Source of the DNA: Halisarca cf. caerulea
Taxonomy: Eukaryota; Porifera; Demospongiae; Chondrillida; Halisarcidae
DNA: 15,000 nucleotides
Assembly: GCA_963170055.1 (NCBI GenBank)
Contig: CAUJGJ010000371.1
Location: 3,441,011 to 3,456,010 of the forward strand
Reading direction: 5' to 3'
Part shown: in pieces, positions 14,889 through 15,000 of the stretch
Position numbering within the stretch: the first letter of the stretch is position 1
How the letters are laid out: each line of letters opens with the position of its first letter
Notes under the pieces: model-generated
The model's database searches: none
Seen by the model: only the letters and a program-made list of their open reading frames with translations
Told to the model about the DNA's origin: nothing
Position numbers and translations under genes: made by a program

Positions 14889-14999
14889 CTATAATTGATC
14901 ACCATCACCATCTGCACTCTCTTCGCTGGGTTCAAGAAGATTCTCTCTGTACTGAAGTGAGTCATTAGGTGTCACAGACCAAGTAACACTTCTCAGTCT
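14889..14999 (-). CDS. C-terminal exon of an unidentified upstream gene (partial)
   Basis: The only open minus-strand frame at the right edge encodes 36 residues and a TAG. It begins RLRSVTWSVTPNDSLQY and ends in an acidic tail, EPSEESADGDGDQL. The Ser/Thr-, Glu- and Asp-rich composition and the single stop fit a cytoplasmic C-terminus, such as that of a GPCR, rather than chance sequence. The gene would lie mostly beyond 15000 on the same strand as the receptor. A tandem GABA-B-type paralogue is a plausible identity but is not shown by this short piece. Confidence 0.55.
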   Translation of the reverse strand, partial: RLRSVTWSVTPNDSLQYRENLLEPSEESADGDGDQL

Positions 15000-15000
15000 A

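Noticed and set aside
1..15000. tRNA or rRNA genes
   Set aside because: Scanned by eye for GGTTCGA-type box B and for conserved rRNA text; none seen.

Overview
The window reads as animal nuclear DNA. It is AT-rich, has split genes with GT-AG introns, (CA)n microsatellites and decayed transposable elements, and shows no operons or ribosome-binding sites. The main gene encodes a class C GPCR of the GABA-B type. This family is strongly expanded in sponges, and the mix of short (71-176 bp) and longer introns fits a sponge-like early-branching metazoan. The species assignment is an inference and I cannot check it here.

Main gene, minus strand, 9475 down to 1 (3' end off the left edge): I could chain twelve exons using GT/AG sites, reading-phase agreement and the order of family landmarks. 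They run from a signal peptide through a full Venus-flytrap ligand domain, a short linker without a Cys-rich domain, TM1, TM2 and the start of TM3. The joined coding length is 1657 nt (552 codons plus one base). TM4-TM7 and the tail lie beyond position 1. Introns 1-7, which cut the flytrap domain, are all phase 0. Later introns are phase 1, 1, 2 and 0.

The long introns hold most of the mobile DNA. Intron 9 has a 268-bp foldback element. Intron 6 has a 314-bp TA-flanked MITE-like element. Intron 3 has a roughly 1-kb frameshifted relic of a retroelement-type ORF, opposite in orientation to the host gene, with a patchwork insertion that includes a 20-bp copy of exon 4. Intron 1 has an array of 32-bp repeats and a MITE relic.

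9476-14888 looks intergenic. It holds the presumed promoter flank with a 15-bp-arm hairpin, a second copy of a 5'-leader segment near 10.37 kb, a 24-bp perfect palindrome, poly-G tracts, a possible Gypsy integrase relic, three CA/GT arrays, and a block present in two good copies and one weak copy at 13.04-13.53 kb whose two good copies share an open frame and stop position. At the right edge (14889-14999, minus) an open frame ending in TAG looks like the C-terminal exon of another minus-strand gene, possibly a tandem relative of the receptor. That relationship is not proven.
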